64,000 bases of DNA from Singulisphaera sp. GP187 (lineage in GTDB: Bacteria > Planctomycetota > GCA-002687715), in assembly GCA_945907755.1 (NCBI GenBank), contig CAMDTN010000001.1, positions 1-64,000 on the forward strand. The letters run 5' to 3'. The notes under the pieces were generated by a model. The model saw only the letters and a list, made by a program, of their open reading frames with translations. It did no database searches and was not told where the DNA came from. The translations under genes and the position numbers were made by a program. Positions 50,342 through 59,768 of the stretch are shown one piece after another. Numbering within the stretch: the first letter of the stretch is position 1; the number at the start of each line of letters is the position of its first letter.

Positions 50342-51609
50342 GCGCCAAACAGTTTCTGCACCGCGACGATGCCTTCGACGAGGGCATCAATGTCGGCGCT
50401 GGTGTTGCTGACGCCAAAGCTGGCGCGGGCCGTAGCCGCGAGGCCCAAACGGTCCATCACTGGTTGAGCGCAATGGTGGCCGGCGCGAATCGCTATGCCC
50501 TTGCGGTCCAGAATAGTGCCGATGTCGTGCGGATGCACGCCGTCGATGACAAACGACAGCACCGACGCCTTTGCCGCAGCGGTGCCAATGATGCGCACGC
50601 CTTTGATGGCGCTGATGCGCTCGGTGGCTTCGGCCAGTAGCGCCGCTTCGTGGGCCTGCACACGCTGCAGCCCGATGGCTTGCAGCCATTGCAGCGCCGT
50701 GGCCATGCCCGCTACCGCAGGGTAATCCGGTGTGCCGGCTTCAAACTTGTGGGGCACATGATTCCAAGTGCTGCCTTCGAAGGTGACCGAGGCGATCATG
50801 TCGCCGCCGCCTTGCCACGGTGGCATCGATTCTAGGAGCGCCTTGCGCCCCCACAGCACGCCAGAGCCATTGGGCGCGTACAGCTTGTGCCCCGAGAACA
50901 CGAGGAAATCGCAATCCAATTCCTGCACATTCACAGCGAAGTGCGGCACGGCTTGGCAGGCATCCACCAGAGTGATGGCGCCTGCGCGCTTTGCTGCACG
51001 GCACATGGCCGCCACGGGGTTCACCGTGCCCAGCGCATTGCTGACCCATGAAAATGCGGCAATTTTGGTGCGTGATGCCAGCAGCGCATCGAACGCGCCG
51101 GGCACCAATTCGCCGGCATCCGTGATGGGGCACACGCGCAGCGTCGCGCCGCGCTCTGCGCACAGCATTTGCCACGGCACAATGTTTGAGTGGTGTTCGA
51201 GGCCGGTGATCAGGACTTCGTCGCCCTTGCTCAGTTGCGTGCGCCCCAAAGTCTGCGCCACCAAATTGATGCCTTCGGTGGCTCCGCGCACGAACACGAT
51301 TTCTTCGGGCAGCGCCGCGCCGATGAACTGCGCCACAACTTTGCGCGCGCCTTCGTAGTGCTCGGTGGCTTCTTGCGACAACAGATGCACGCCGCGGTGC
51401 ACATTCGCATTCCAATGCGTGTAGCAGTGCGTGAGCGCGTCGATGACGCACTGGGGTTTTTGGGTGGTGGCGGCGTTGTCGAGATAAATCAGCGGCTGCT
51501 TGTGCACCTTGCGCGCAAGAATAGGGAACTGCGCGCGCAGTTCGGGGCTGCCCGGGCTAGCGCTCGGACTGGCGCCTGGGGCTGCTGGACTGAAGAGTGC
51601 TGCGCTCAC
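50338..51609 (-). CDS. sufS: Cysteine desulfurase SufS
   Basis: 423 aa from a GTG at 51609 that overlaps the sufD stop (GTGA). The earlier in-frame start at 51681 would overlap sufD heavily. A low-complexity Ala/Pro/Ser stretch precedes the usual start (SPELRAQFPILARKVH). PLP Lys in SGHKLYAPNG, substrate-persulfide Cys in RAGHHCAQPVM. It mobilises sulfur from cysteine for SufU. Sequence fits the SufS/group II desulfurases rather than NifS/IscS. Confidence 0.94.
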   Translation of the reverse strand: MSAALFSPAAPGASPSASPGSPELRAQFPILARKVHKQPLIYLDNAATTQKPQCVIDALTHCYTHWNANVHRGVHLLSQEATEHYEGARKVVAQFIGAALPEEIVFVRGATEGINLVAQTLGRTQLSKGDEVLITGLEHHSNIVPWQMLCAERGATLRVCPITDAGELVPGAFDALLASRTKIAAFSWVSNALGTVNPVAAMCRAAKRAGAITLVDACQAVPHFAVNVQELDCDFLVFSGHKLYAPNGSGVLWGRKALLESMPPWQGGGDMIASVTFEGSTWNHVPHKFEAGTPDYPAVAGMATALQWLQAIGLQRVQAHEAALLAEATERISAIKGVRIIGTAAAKASVLSFVIDGVHPHDIGTILDRKGIAIRAGHHCAQPVMDRLGLAATARASFGVSNTSADIDALVEGIVAVQKLFGA

Positions 51610-52937
51610 GCCAGCACCCCAACAGTGTCGCGCCGCGCAATGCGCCCATCCACCCGGCCATGCAAGTGTGTGCGGACGCAATCCAGTGGGAAGCGATCGA
51701 TGACTTCGTCGGCAAAAGCGCGCGTCAGCAACATGCGTGCTTCCGCTAGTGCAATGCCACGCGAGCGCAAATAGAACAGCGCTTCAGCGTCCAACTGCCC
51801 GTTGGTGGCGCCGTGACTGCACTTCACATCGTCGGCATCAATTTCCAATTGTGGCCGCGTGTTCATGCTGGCATCGGCGGACAGCAACAGCGCGCGGCAC
51901 GATTGCGCGGCGTCGGTTTTCTGTGCATCGACGGCCACACTGACGCGCCCGCTGTAGGCACCGGTGGAATGCCCGTCCAGCACAGCCTTCACCACTTGGT
52001 GGCTATTGGTGCGCAATGCTTGATGGCGCACTAAGGTGGTCAGGTCGTGGGTTTGCGTTTGCCCACCGATGATCAACCCCGAGATTTCCGTGGCCGCGTC
52101 GTCGCCTTCCAACAGCGCCACGATTTCCGCCCGAGATGAAGCGCCCCCCAGCGCGGCAATGTGCACGCCGCAACGCGCCCCTGCGCCGATGCGCGTGCTG
52201 ATCAATTCTGTGTGCACCGCGGCGGCGGAATCTTCTTGCAGCACTTGCAAATCCAACACTGCGCCGGGCCCCAACACGATTTCGGTGACGGCATTCACAT
52301 GCAAGGGCCCCGAACCTTGGAACGACAGTGTGAGCGTGGCGCGGGCGCCCGCTTCCAGCACGAGCAACAGGCGTGGGTGAATGGCGGTGGGGGATTCATC
52401 AGCGCTGCTGAGGCAGGCCACGTGCAGTGGCGTGGCCAAGGTCTGCTGCGCCGCGAGGTGCAAGAACAAACCATCCGCGTGCATAGCGGTGTTCAGTGCC
52501 GCCAATGGATGGCGTGCGGCGGAAAATGTGCTGCCCAAGTGTGCGGTCAGCAAGCTGCCATGAGTGGCCGCTGCTGCTGCCAGAGTGGTCAGCGTACAGC
52601 CCGCTACCGGAGCGGGGAGGCTCGAAAGTTGCGGTGCGAAAGCACCGTTCACGAACACCATGCGTTCGTCGCCGATGCCCGCCAACAAATAACCGAGCAG
52701 TATGCGCTCGCGTTCGTGCGCCAGCATGGTGCCTGCACCCGGCTTGAAATTGGTGGTGCGCAGCACGCTCAAGTTGGCATAGCGCCACTCTTCGTTGCGC
52801 TGCGTGGGCAACCCGTGGGCCGCAAATGCGGCAATGCTCTGTTGGCGCAGTTCTTGCAGCGCAGGCAGCCCGGTTCCGTAGAGCCCCGCCGCCAAAGCGC
52901 GCTGATGTTGCAGCAGATCACCGGCCGGAGCGGTCAT
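51606..52937 (-). CDS. sufD: SufD, Fe-S cluster assembly component
   Basis: 443 aa. SufD features: QRNEEWRYANLSVL near residue 47, a beta-helix core, and the C-terminal CSHGATNGQLDAEALFYLRSRGIALAEARMLL. Forms the SufBCD scaffold with SufB and the SufC ATPase. It overlaps sufC by 4 nt (ATGA) and sufS by GTGA. The N-terminal domain is more divergent than SufB, as usual. Confidence 0.93.
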   Translation of the reverse strand: MTAPAGDLLQHQRALAAGLYGTGLPALQELRQQSIAAFAAHGLPTQRNEEWRYANLSVLRTTNFKPGAGTMLAHERERILLGYLLAGIGDERMVFVNGAFAPQLSSLPAPVAGCTLTTLAAAAATHGSLLTAHLGSTFSAARHPLAALNTAMHADGLFLHLAAQQTLATPLHVACLSSADESPTAIHPRLLLVLEAGARATLTLSFQGSGPLHVNAVTEIVLGPGAVLDLQVLQEDSAAAVHTELISTRIGAGARCGVHIAALGGASSRAEIVALLEGDDAATEISGLIIGGQTQTHDLTTLVRHQALRTNSHQVVKAVLDGHSTGAYSGRVSVAVDAQKTDAAQSCRALLLSADASMNTRPQLEIDADDVKCSHGATNGQLDAEALFYLRSRGIALAEARMLLTRAFADEVIDRFPLDCVRTHLHGRVDGRIARRDTVGVLA

Positions 52938-53692
52938 GCGCCCCCTGCGTGGGCATCAATCCAGCCATAGCCCTGTGCTTCCAGTTCCAAGGCCAATTCG
53001 CGCCCGCCGCTTTTGACCATGCGCCCGCCGGCCAAGACATGAATGCGGTCCGGCACAATGTGGTCTAACAAGCGCTGGTAGTGCGTGACCAAAATGACGC
53101 TGCGCTCGGGCGAGCGCAACGCGTTGACTCCAGCGGCCACCACTTTCAGTGCGTCGATGTCCAGACCGGAATCGGTTTCGTCGAGGATGGCGAGGCGCGG
53201 CTCCAACACTGCCATCTGCAAGATCTCGTTGCGCTTCTTCTCGCCACCGCTGAAGCCTTCGTTGACCGAGCGGTTGAGGAAGCTGGGGTCCATCTCCATC
53301 AACTTGGCTTTCTGCTTCAGCAGCACCAAGAATTCCATGGCATCTAGTTCGCTTTGGCCACGGGCGCGGCGCACAGAGTTCAGTGCCGTGCGCAAGAAAT
53401 AGGCATTGGTGATACCGGGGATTTCCACCGGATACTGGAAACCCAAGAACACGCCGCGCACGGCGCGCTCTTCGGGTGTCAGCGCCAACAAGTCGGCACC
53501 ATCCAAGGTGACGCTGCCTGCGGTGACTTCGAAACGCTCGCGCCCCGCCAGCACTCCGGCCAGCGTGCTCTTGCCCGATCCGTTCGGGCCCATGATGGCG
53601 TGCACTTCGCCCTTGCCGACGCTGAGGCTGATGCCTTTCAGAATCTCGGCGCCTTGCGCCACTCGTGCATGCAGTCCGTTGATCTCCAGCAT
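52934..53692 (-). CDS. sufC: SufC, Fe-S assembly ATPase
   Basis: 252 aa. Walker A in GPNGSGKST, signature FSGGEKKRNEI, Walker B ILDETDSGLDIDAL and a THYQRLL switch, all in the SufC subclass of ABC ATPases. The ATG at 53692 has AGAAGG six nt upstream; the ATG at 53698 would leave the same site too close, so 53692 is preferred. ATPase subunit of SufBCD. Confidence 0.95.
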   Translation of the reverse strand: MLEINGLHARVAQGAEILKGISLSVGKGEVHAIMGPNGSGKSTLAGVLAGRERFEVTAGSVTLDGADLLALTPEERAVRGVFLGFQYPVEIPGITNAYFLRTALNSVRRARGQSELDAMEFLVLLKQKAKLMEMDPSFLNRSVNEGFSGGEKKRNEILQMAVLEPRLAILDETDSGLDIDALKVVAAGVNALRSPERSVILVTHYQRLLDHIVPDRIHVLAGGRMVKSGGRELALELEAQGYGWIDAHAGGA

Positions 53693-53712
53693 TCGCATCC
53701 TTCTCGGCTTGT

Positions 53713-55164
53713 TCAGCCCACGCTGCCTTCGAGCGACACCTGCAAGAGCTTCTGTGCTTCCACAGCAAACTCCATGGGCAGTTCCTTGAACACGGACTTA
53801 CAAAAGCCATTCACGATGAGTGCCACGGCTTCTTCTTGCGGGATACCGCGTTGGCGGCAGTAGAACAATTGGTCTTCGCTGATGCGCGATGTGGTGGCTT
53901 CGTGTTCCACCACCGCGCTGGTGTTGCTCACTTCGATGACAGGGAAAGTGTGCGCGCCGCACTTGCTGCCCATGAGCAGCGAATCGCATTGGCTGTGGTT
54001 GCGCGCGTTGTCGGCCTTGCGCCCTACTTTCACGAGGCCGCGGTAGGTGTTCTGCCCGCGCCCCGCAGAAATGCCCTTCGACACGATGGTGCTGCGCGTG
54101 TTGCGCCCGATGTGCACCATCTTGGTTCCGGTGTCGGCTTGCTGGCAGTTGGCTGCCACCGCAACGCTGTAAAACTCGCCCACAGATTCGTCGCCCTTCA
54201 GCACCACCGACGGATATTTCCAAGTGATCGCGGAACCAGTTTCCACTTGGGTCCATGAAATGTGCGCGCGCCGCCCAGCGCACAGCCCGCGCTTGGTGAC
54301 GAAGTTGAAGATGCCGCCTCGGCCATCCTTGTCGCCCGGGTACCAGTTCTGCACGGTGCTGTACTTGATCTTCGCTTCGGCCATGGCCACAAGTTCCACC
54401 ACTGCTGCGTGCAGTTGGTTTTCGTCGCGCTTCGGCGCGGTGCAGCCTTCAAGGTAGGAAACCTGTGCGCCTTCATCGGCCACGATCAGTGTGCGTTCGA
54501 ATTGCCCCGTGCCGCTGGCGTTGATGCGGAAGTACGTGGACAGTTCCATGGGGCAGCGCACGCCCTTGGGGACATAAACGAACGAACCATCGCTGAACAC
54601 CGCGCTGTTCAAGGCGGCATAGAAGTTGTCAGTGCGCGGCACCACGGTGCCCAAATAACGCCGCACTAACTCTGGATGTTCGCGCACGGCTTCAGAGAAG
54701 CTGCAGAAAATGATGCCGAGTTCGGCCAGCTTGCCTTTGTAGGTGGTGGCCACGGAGACCGAATCAAACACGGCGTCCACGGCGATGCCGGCTAACGCCG
54801 CGCGTTCTTGCAGCGGGATGCCCAGCTTTTCGTAGGTCTTGAGCAGCTCCGGGTCTACTTCGTCGAGGCTCTTGGGGCCATCGGTTTTCGCTTTCGGCGC
54901 CGCGAAATATGAGATTGCTTGGTAATCGATGGCCGGATAGTTTGCGCGCGCCCAGTGCGGCTCGGTCAGCGTCAGCCAGTGGCGATAACTCTGCAGGCGC
55001 CACTCCAGCAACCATTCAGGCTCGCCCTTCTTGCGCGAGATCCAGCGGACCACATCTTCCGACAGTCCCGGTGGCAAAGACTCTTGCTCGATGTCGGTGA
55101 CGAATCCGTAGCCGTACTCTTTTTCCGTCAATTCGCTGAGGGCTTTGTTGTCTTCGGCGCTCAT
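53713..55164 (-). CDS. sufB: SufB, Fe-S cluster scaffold
   Basis: 483 aa from the ATG at 55164; the longer ORF start overlaps rrf2. Typical Suf[125 protein letters not shown]. The Cys in these motifs and a Glu near EHEA are known cluster ligands in homologs. ATGA overlap with the Rrf2 regulator. Confidence 0.96.
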   Translation of the reverse strand: MSAEDNKALSELTEKEYGYGFVTDIEQESLPPGLSEDVVRWISRKKGEPEWLLEWRLQSYRHWLTLTEPHWARANYPAIDYQAISYFAAPKAKTDGPKSLDEVDPELLKTYEKLGIPLQERAALAGIAVDAVFDSVSVATTYKGKLAELGIIFCSFSEAVREHPELVRRYLGTVVPRTDNFYAALNSAVFSDGSFVYVPKGVRCPMELSTYFRINASGTGQFERTLIVADEGAQVSYLEGCTAPKRDENQLHAAVVELVAMAEAKIKYSTVQNWYPGDKDGRGGIFNFVTKRGLCAGRRAHISWTQVETGSAITWKYPSVVLKGDESVGEFYSVAVAANCQQADTGTKMVHIGRNTRSTIVSKGISAGRGQNTYRGLVKVGRKADNARNHSQCDSLLMGSKCGAHTFPVIEVSNTSAVVEHEATTSRISEDQLFYCRQRGIPQEEAVALIVNGFCKSVFKELPMEFAVEAQKLLQVSLEGSVG

Positions 55165-55616
55165 GGTTTGCTTTCGGCGCGCAGGCCTGTGAAGGCAGTC
55201 ACGGGGTCGCCCACGGGGCAGGTCATTTCGGCCAAGGTCACACGCTCGAGGGCACCGACGATGGCGGCGTTGATGCGTTGCCACGCGTGGCTCACCGGAC
55301 AGCTCTTCTCTATGCCGCACTCTGCAGGCAGGTTGCCGGTGCAGTCGGTGATGGCCACGGGGCCGTCCAGTGCTTCGATAATGGCACCCACGGTGATCTC
55401 TTGGGGCCCGCGGGCGAGGGTGTAGCCGCCGTGCATGCCCCGGTGCGAAGCAAGGATGTCCGCTTGCACCAAAAGCTTCAGGATCTTGCCCACCATGGGC
55501 AGCGGCACGTGGCTGCTGATCGCCAGCTCGCGCGCTGAGTAGACCCGCCCGTTGCTGCGCGCGAACTGCGTTAGCAGCACGATCCCATAGTCAGCTTGTC
55601 GAGTGATGCGCAGCAC
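55161..55616 (-). CDS. Rrf2 family transcriptional regulator of the SUF operon (SufR/IscR-like)
   Basis: 151 aa. N-terminal winged helix: [55 protein letters not shown]. Three Cys with a following His in [22 protein letters not shown] are the IscR-type [2Fe-2S]/[4Fe-4S] ligands, so it probably senses Fe-S status. It heads the SUF operon and has a Rrf2-type palindrome ~20-45 nt upstream (55637-55662). Autoregulation is therefore likely. Divergent from the subtilase gene. Confidence 0.9.
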   Translation of the reverse strand: MLRITRQADYGIVLLTQFARSNGRVYSARELAISSHVPLPMVGKILKLLVQADILASHRGMHGGYTLARGPQEITVGAIIEALDGPVAITDCTGNLPAECGIEKSCPVSHAWQRINAAIVGALERVTLAEMTCPVGDPVTAFTGLRAESKP

Positions 55617-55636
55617 GGTGGTTCTTGCCCACGGTC

Positions 55637-55662
55637 AATATCGGACCATGTTGGTCCTATTC
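55637..55662. promoter_or_regulatory. Rrf2-type operator upstream of the SUF operon
   Basis: AATATC-GGACCA-TGT-TGGTCC-TATT: a perfect inverted repeat of GGACCA/TGGTCC with a 3-nt spacer, flanked by ATA on both sides. It is ~20 nt ahead of the rrf2 start and also lies upstream of the divergent subtilase. Spacing and the ATA flanks resemble IscR/Rrf2 sites. Confidence 0.7.
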
Positions 55663-55709
55663 TGCACTATGGAGTTCAGAATCCCAACCCCCGGGTCGAA
55701 AAAGGTCGG

Positions 55710-55720
55710 GCACTAATGGA
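55710..55720 (+). promoter_or_regulatory. GCACTAATGG motif upstream of the subtilase
   Basis: GGGCACTAATGGA followed by GGTGGCGGGG, 52 nt before the start at 55773. Same motif and spacing as upstream of the gamma-glutamyltransferase. Confidence 0.4.
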
Positions 55721-55772
55721 GGTGGCGGGGGTGCTGGGGTCTTCTGTAGGCTATGGCCCGGAGATCCTGCCC

Positions 55773-57854
55773 ATGGCCCGCCTGCTGTGCTCGTTAGTCC
55801 TACTCGCGCTCTGTCTTGTGGCTCAAGTTCCGGCGGATGACCGCGGGCGGCTGGATGTCATTGTGCTCTTGCGCGAGCAAGCGGACCTGAGCGCCGCCGC
55901 GCATCTGGAAACCAAGGAACAGAAGGGGCGCTTTGTTTGGGACACATTGGTGCGCACGGCGCAGCGCACCCAGGGCCCGCTGTTGGAGTGGCTCAGCAGC
56001 CGCGGCGCCTATGCGCAGCGTTTTTACATCGTGAACGCGGTGCGCGTGGTGGCCGATGTGGCAACCATCGATGCCGTGGCGCAGCGCGCCGATGTCTGGA
56101 AGATCGAACGAAACCCGCGCATTTATGGATTGATGAACACCGTGCGCGGCGGCAGCTACGAAGCGCCGTTCGCCATTGAGCCAGGCGTGAATGCAGTGAA
56201 CGCGCCTGCGGTTTGGGCCTTGGGCTACAACGGCGCGGGGATTGTCATCGCGGGCCAAGACACGGGCTATCAGTGGGATCACCCGGCGCTGAAAGAGCAC
56301 TACCGCGGTTGGAACGCAGCAACATCAACAGCCAACCACGACTACAACTGGCACGACGCGATTCACAGTGGCGGCGGTGGTTGTGGTGCCAACGCGACGG
56401 CCCCTTGCGACGACAACGCACACGGCACGCACACCATGGGCACCGCCTGTGGCGACGACGGCGCCGGCAACCAAGTTGGTGTGGCACCGGGCGCGAAGTT
56501 CATCTGCGCCCGCAACATGGACCAAGGCAACGGCACGCCGGCCACCTACATCGAGTGCTTTGAGTTTTTCTTGGCGCCATACCCCGTTGGCGGCACGCCA
56601 CTGCAAGGCAACCCGGCGCTGGCACCGCATGTCACCACCAATTCTTGGGCCTGCCCGCCTTCGGAAGGCTGCGCGGCCACCTCGTTGTTGCTGGCCTGCC
56701 AAGCGCAGCGCGCAGCGGGCATCGTCACTGTGGGGGCGGCGGGCAATTCGGGCTCGGGCTGTTCCACTTGCGCCGATCCGTTGGGCATTTACGACGAAGT
56801 GTGGACCATTGGTGCCTACAACCTCGGCACCAGCGCCATCGCAGGGTTTTCAAGCCGCGGCCCAGTAACAGTGGATGGCAGCAACCGCATGAAGCCCGAT
56901 GTTTGCGCGCCGGGCACCGGTGTCCGTTCGTGCGTGCCAGGCAATGGCTACGCCGGCGGTTGGAGCGGCACTTCCATGGCCACGCCGCATGCAGCCGGCA
57001 CGGTTGCGCTGCTCCTGGATGCGCATCCTGCGCTGATCGGACAAGTGGACATGATCGAAGCCGTGTTGAACAACACAGCCGCTCACATCAACAGTGCGTC
57101 GTGTTCCAGCAGCGGCACATGGCCCAACAATGTCTACGGTCATGGTTTCGTGAATGTGCTAGATGCAGTGAATGCGGTGCGCGCAGTGGCAGCAACTCCA
57201 GCTACGACTGCTGTGGGCATGGGCGCGGGGCAAACAGCGTCGTTCCCGGTCCTGATCACCAACACTGGATATCTCACCGACACCTTCGGCGTGTCGGTCA
57301 GCGGCGGTTCGTACAGCACTGCGCTGTCAGCAACATCAGTGACGTTGAATGCAGGTGCGTCGGCCACAGTCACCTTGACAGTGGCAGTGCCTGGTTCAGC
57401 ACCACTGAACCAAACCAGTAGCTCTTTGGTCACCATCACTTCAGTGAACTGGACTGCTGCGACGGTCACCACGGCGCCGTTGGTCACAACGGTGTCGGCG
57501 TTGGCGCCGGTGCTCACCTTCACACAGCCGGGCGGCCCAGGCACTGGGCTATTCGTGAATCTCGCCTCGCTGATTCCTGGGCACAACTACCACACCATCT
57601 TCTCCGCGGAACTCTGCGCGCAAATTGGTGGCGGCCCTTACCTCGGCCTGTGCTCTACCGACTTCTCTTTCTTGGTTTCGCAGTTCTTGTTGCCAGCAGG
57701 AGTGCAGCCCTTCCATGTCATCGCAGCGGGATCCAGCATCAGCATGGGCCCGTACCTTTTGCCTGCTGGGATCACGCTGGATGCGCTGAGTTTCGACGTC
57801 ACTGGCGCGGGCTTTGGTGGCATCGGTCAAGTGACGCGAGTCACGATTCAGTAG
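55773..57854 (+). CDS. Subtilisin-like serine protease (S8), secreted
   Basis: 693 aa from the ATG at 55773. Signal peptide MARLLCSLVLLALCLVAQ. A propeptide-like domain (~20-125) is followed by the catalytic domain, with Asp in IAGQDTGYQW, His in DNAHGTHTMGT and Ser in GTSMATPHAAG, plus Asn in TVGAAGNSGSGC. Additional Cys pairs (GGCGANATAPC, PPSEGC) suggest disulfides. The C-terminal ~190 residues are beta-rich and end in a domain (HNYHTIFSAELCAQIGGGPYLG) like other secreted proteins here. It is divergent from rrf2. The last 14 bp overlap the convergent membrane-protein gene. Confidence 0.92.
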   Translation: MARLLCSLVLLALCLVAQVPADDRGRLDVIVLLREQADLSAAAHLETKEQKGRFVWDTLVRTAQRTQGPLLEWLSSRGAYAQRFYIVNAVRVVADVATIDAVAQRADVWKIERNPRIYGLMNTVRGGSYEAPFAIEPGVNAVNAPAVWALGYNGAGIVIAGQDTGYQWDHPALKEHYRGWNAATSTANHDYNWHDAIHSGGGGCGANATAPCDDNAHGTHTMGTACGDDGAGNQVGVAPGAKFICARNMDQGNGTPATYIECFEFFLAPYPVGGTPLQGNPALAPHVTTNSWACPPSEGCAATSLLLACQAQRAAGIVTVGAAGNSGSGCSTCADPLGIYDEVWTIGAYNLGTSAIAGFSSRGPVTVDGSNRMKPDVCAPGTGVRSCVPGNGYAGGWSGTSMATPHAAGTVALLLDAHPALIGQVDMIEAVLNNTAAHINSASCSSSGTWPNNVYGHGFVNVLDAVNAVRAVAATPATTAVGMGAGQTASFPVLITNTGYLTDTFGVSVSGGSYSTALSATSVTLNAGASATVTLTVAVPGSAPLNQTSSSLVTITSVNWTAATVTTAPLVTTVSALAPVLTFTQPGGPGTGLFVNLASLIPGHNYHTIFSAELCAQIGGGPYLGLCSTDFSFLVSQFLLPAGVQPFHVIAAGSSISMGPYLLPAGITLDALSFDVTGAGFGGIGQVTRVTIQ

Positions 57855-59115
57855 TGGCGGCGGGTGCGGCGGGTGCCAGCAGGCGCGCCGCCGCAACGGC
57901 CACCAGAGCGATGAGTGCTGGGGCCAGTTGCAGATAAAGGCGGTGCAACACATCGCCATGCACAGCCGCCTCAGCCGTGGTGCCGCGCAGCAACAACAAC
58001 AGCGGCACCGCGATGCACAAGCTGGCGCAGGCCTTAGCAGGCAAGCGCCACACATGATTGTTCATGAGCAGTGCAGCGGCCAGCAAGCCCAACAGTGGCA
58101 GCATGCTCAGCGCGTGTTGCGGTGACAACGCTGCTTGCAACCACGCAGTGGTGATGTCGCCGACAGAAGCAGCCGCACCCTCGGCAACGCGCTCGCGCAG
58201 CAGCGGCATCATGCCGTGCAGCAGCAGCGTCAGTGGCCACGCGCTCAAAACGCACATCCCGGCGATGCACCAGCGCAGGCGCGCCCGGCGTTCCAAGAGC
58301 GGCAACAGCAGTACCCCCAACAGCACGAGATGCAGCGCGCCTTCGAATTTCACGAACGGCAGCAACAGCAGGCTTGCCAGTGCGAGACGCAAGCCACCAA
58401 CACCTTGCGCGCAAGCCAGCACTGCCACGCACAACACCGCAGCGATGAGCGGATCGGACTGCCCCGAGCTGGCATAGGTGCGCAGCAAGGGCAAGGCACC
58501 GAACAGCGCTGCCGCCAGCCACGCGGCCAGCGTGCTGTGACGTGCCACCGTTGCGATGGCAAAGAGCGCGGCCCCGGGCAGAGCGAGCAGCAGCGGCGTC
58601 AATGCAGCCGCGTCGCCGCCGCCGCCAAGGATGTGGCCGAATGTCATCAACGCGGGCATGCCCAGCGGGTAATCTGCCTTCAACAACGCAGCGTCTTCAC
58701 TGCTGAGCCACGCCCATGGGCCATCCGGTTGCTGCAATGCGAGCGCTCGCAACAGCGCGATGCTGAGGCCGTCGCCGCGCACCGCGGGCACTGCGAGAAA
58801 GCGAATCACGACGGAGAAGCCCAGCAATCCAGCACCCAGCAATGCTGGCAGCGCCGCTGCATGCTGTTTGCCGTCGAACGCGACTCGTCTGCAGCACCAG
58901 CCGCAGGCCAATGGGCACAGCACAACGCTGGTCCACACCGCTGCACTCGCACTCGCGCCGCACATGAAACCCAGCGACAGCACCGCACCTAGCAGCGGCG
59001 CGCCCAACGCCATCGCTGCACCGACGAACTGCAAACGCGTGAGGCGTACTCCCGTGGCCGCAACCAAGGCCATGCCTGCCAGCAGCGACAGCATGGGTGC
59101 CAGCAGAAGCCTCAT
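57841..59115 (-). CDS. Multi-pass membrane protein, glycosyltransferase-like
   Basis: 424 aa with about ten or eleven predicted membrane segments. A loop near residue 130 (DGLSIALLRALALQQPDGPWAW...KADYPLG) resembles the exposed first loop of GT-C-fold mannosyl/arabinosyltransferases, but no clear catalytic DxD or ExD pair stands out. Third gene of an operon with 4-nt ATGA overlaps. A role in glycan or lipid modification is inferred from the operon partner at 59765. Confidence 0.6.
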   Translation of the reverse strand: MRLLLAPMLSLLAGMALVAATGVRLTRLQFVGAAMALGAPLLGAVLSLGFMCGASASAAVWTSVVLCPLACGWCCRRVAFDGKQHAAALPALLGAGLLGFSVVIRFLAVPAVRGDGLSIALLRALALQQPDGPWAWLSSEDAALLKADYPLGMPALMTFGHILGGGGDAAALTPLLLALPGAALFAIATVARHSTLAAWLAAALFGALPLLRTYASSGQSDPLIAAVLCVAVLACAQGVGGLRLALASLLLLPFVKFEGALHLVLLGVLLLPLLERRARLRWCIAGMCVLSAWPLTLLLHGMMPLLRERVAEGAAASVGDITTAWLQAALSPQHALSMLPLLGLLAAALLMNNHVWRLPAKACASLCIAVPLLLLLRGTTAEAAVHGDVLHRLYLQLAPALIALVAVAAARLLAPAAPAATTES

Positions 59116-59768
59116 GGCAGCAACGCCTTCAGGTCGCTATGCGTCGGGTCACCGGCGCGCGCCTTTTGCACCAGTGCAGTGCTGGCCACCAAATGTTGGC
59201 GCGGTCCAATGCTGCGCACCAAGACCATGCGCTCTGCCCCAGCAGGCTGGGGTTGTTGGCTCAGCAACACCTGCACTTCGGCGCTGTCGATTCCATCAAC
59301 AAGGAAAACTTCGGTGTCGCCGATGCGCGTGCCCAAGGCTGCGAGGCTTGGGTCGCTGGCGTTGCGCAGCCCCGCTTGCAGCAATTGCAGCGGCACTGGC
59401 GCACAGAAGGCCGCTGGAAAGAGGGCCGCCATCAGAATGCGGCTGCCTTCGAGGGTGCTCGCAGGGTTGCTCCCGCGAACATAGGCCAGACGCAGGCCCA
59501 TGAAGCCAGCATGGGGAACAGCGGGCCGCAGCGCATCGGCGAAACTCTCGATTTCTGGGCAGGCCCAGCTTTCCAAGGTGATGGAACCGTCGCGCGCAGG
59601 GCGTTGTCGTGCTTCCAAGGTGGAGGCACTCACGAGGCGCAATTCATCGCGCAAGCTGGTGAACCACGCGGGCAACGACGCCACCAAGTGGATGCAACAC
59701 AACACCGCGGCGGTGGCAAACGCGCCAGCGAGCACCAACTGACGGAGCTCGCGAATGGCGGACTTCAT
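59112..59768 (-). CDS. Single-pass membrane protein of unknown function
   Basis: 218 aa with one N-terminal hydrophobic segment (LVLAGAFATAAVLCCIHLVASLPAW). The remaining domain is soluble and probably periplasmic, with a Cys pair (WACPEIES, AAFCAPVPL). No recognised family. It overlaps both neighbours by 4 nt (ATGA), so it is translationally coupled to the two membrane glycosyltransferase-like genes and may be a partner or regulator of them. Confidence 0.65.
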   Translation of the reverse strand: MKSAIRELRQLVLAGAFATAAVLCCIHLVASLPAWFTSLRDELRLVSASTLEARQRPARDGSITLESWACPEIESFADALRPAVPHAGFMGLRLAYVRGSNPASTLEGSRILMAALFPAAFCAPVPLQLLQAGLRNASDPSLAALGTRIGDTEVFLVDGIDSAEVQVLLSQQPQPAGAERMVLVRSIGPRQHLVASTALVQKARAGDPTHSDLKALLP

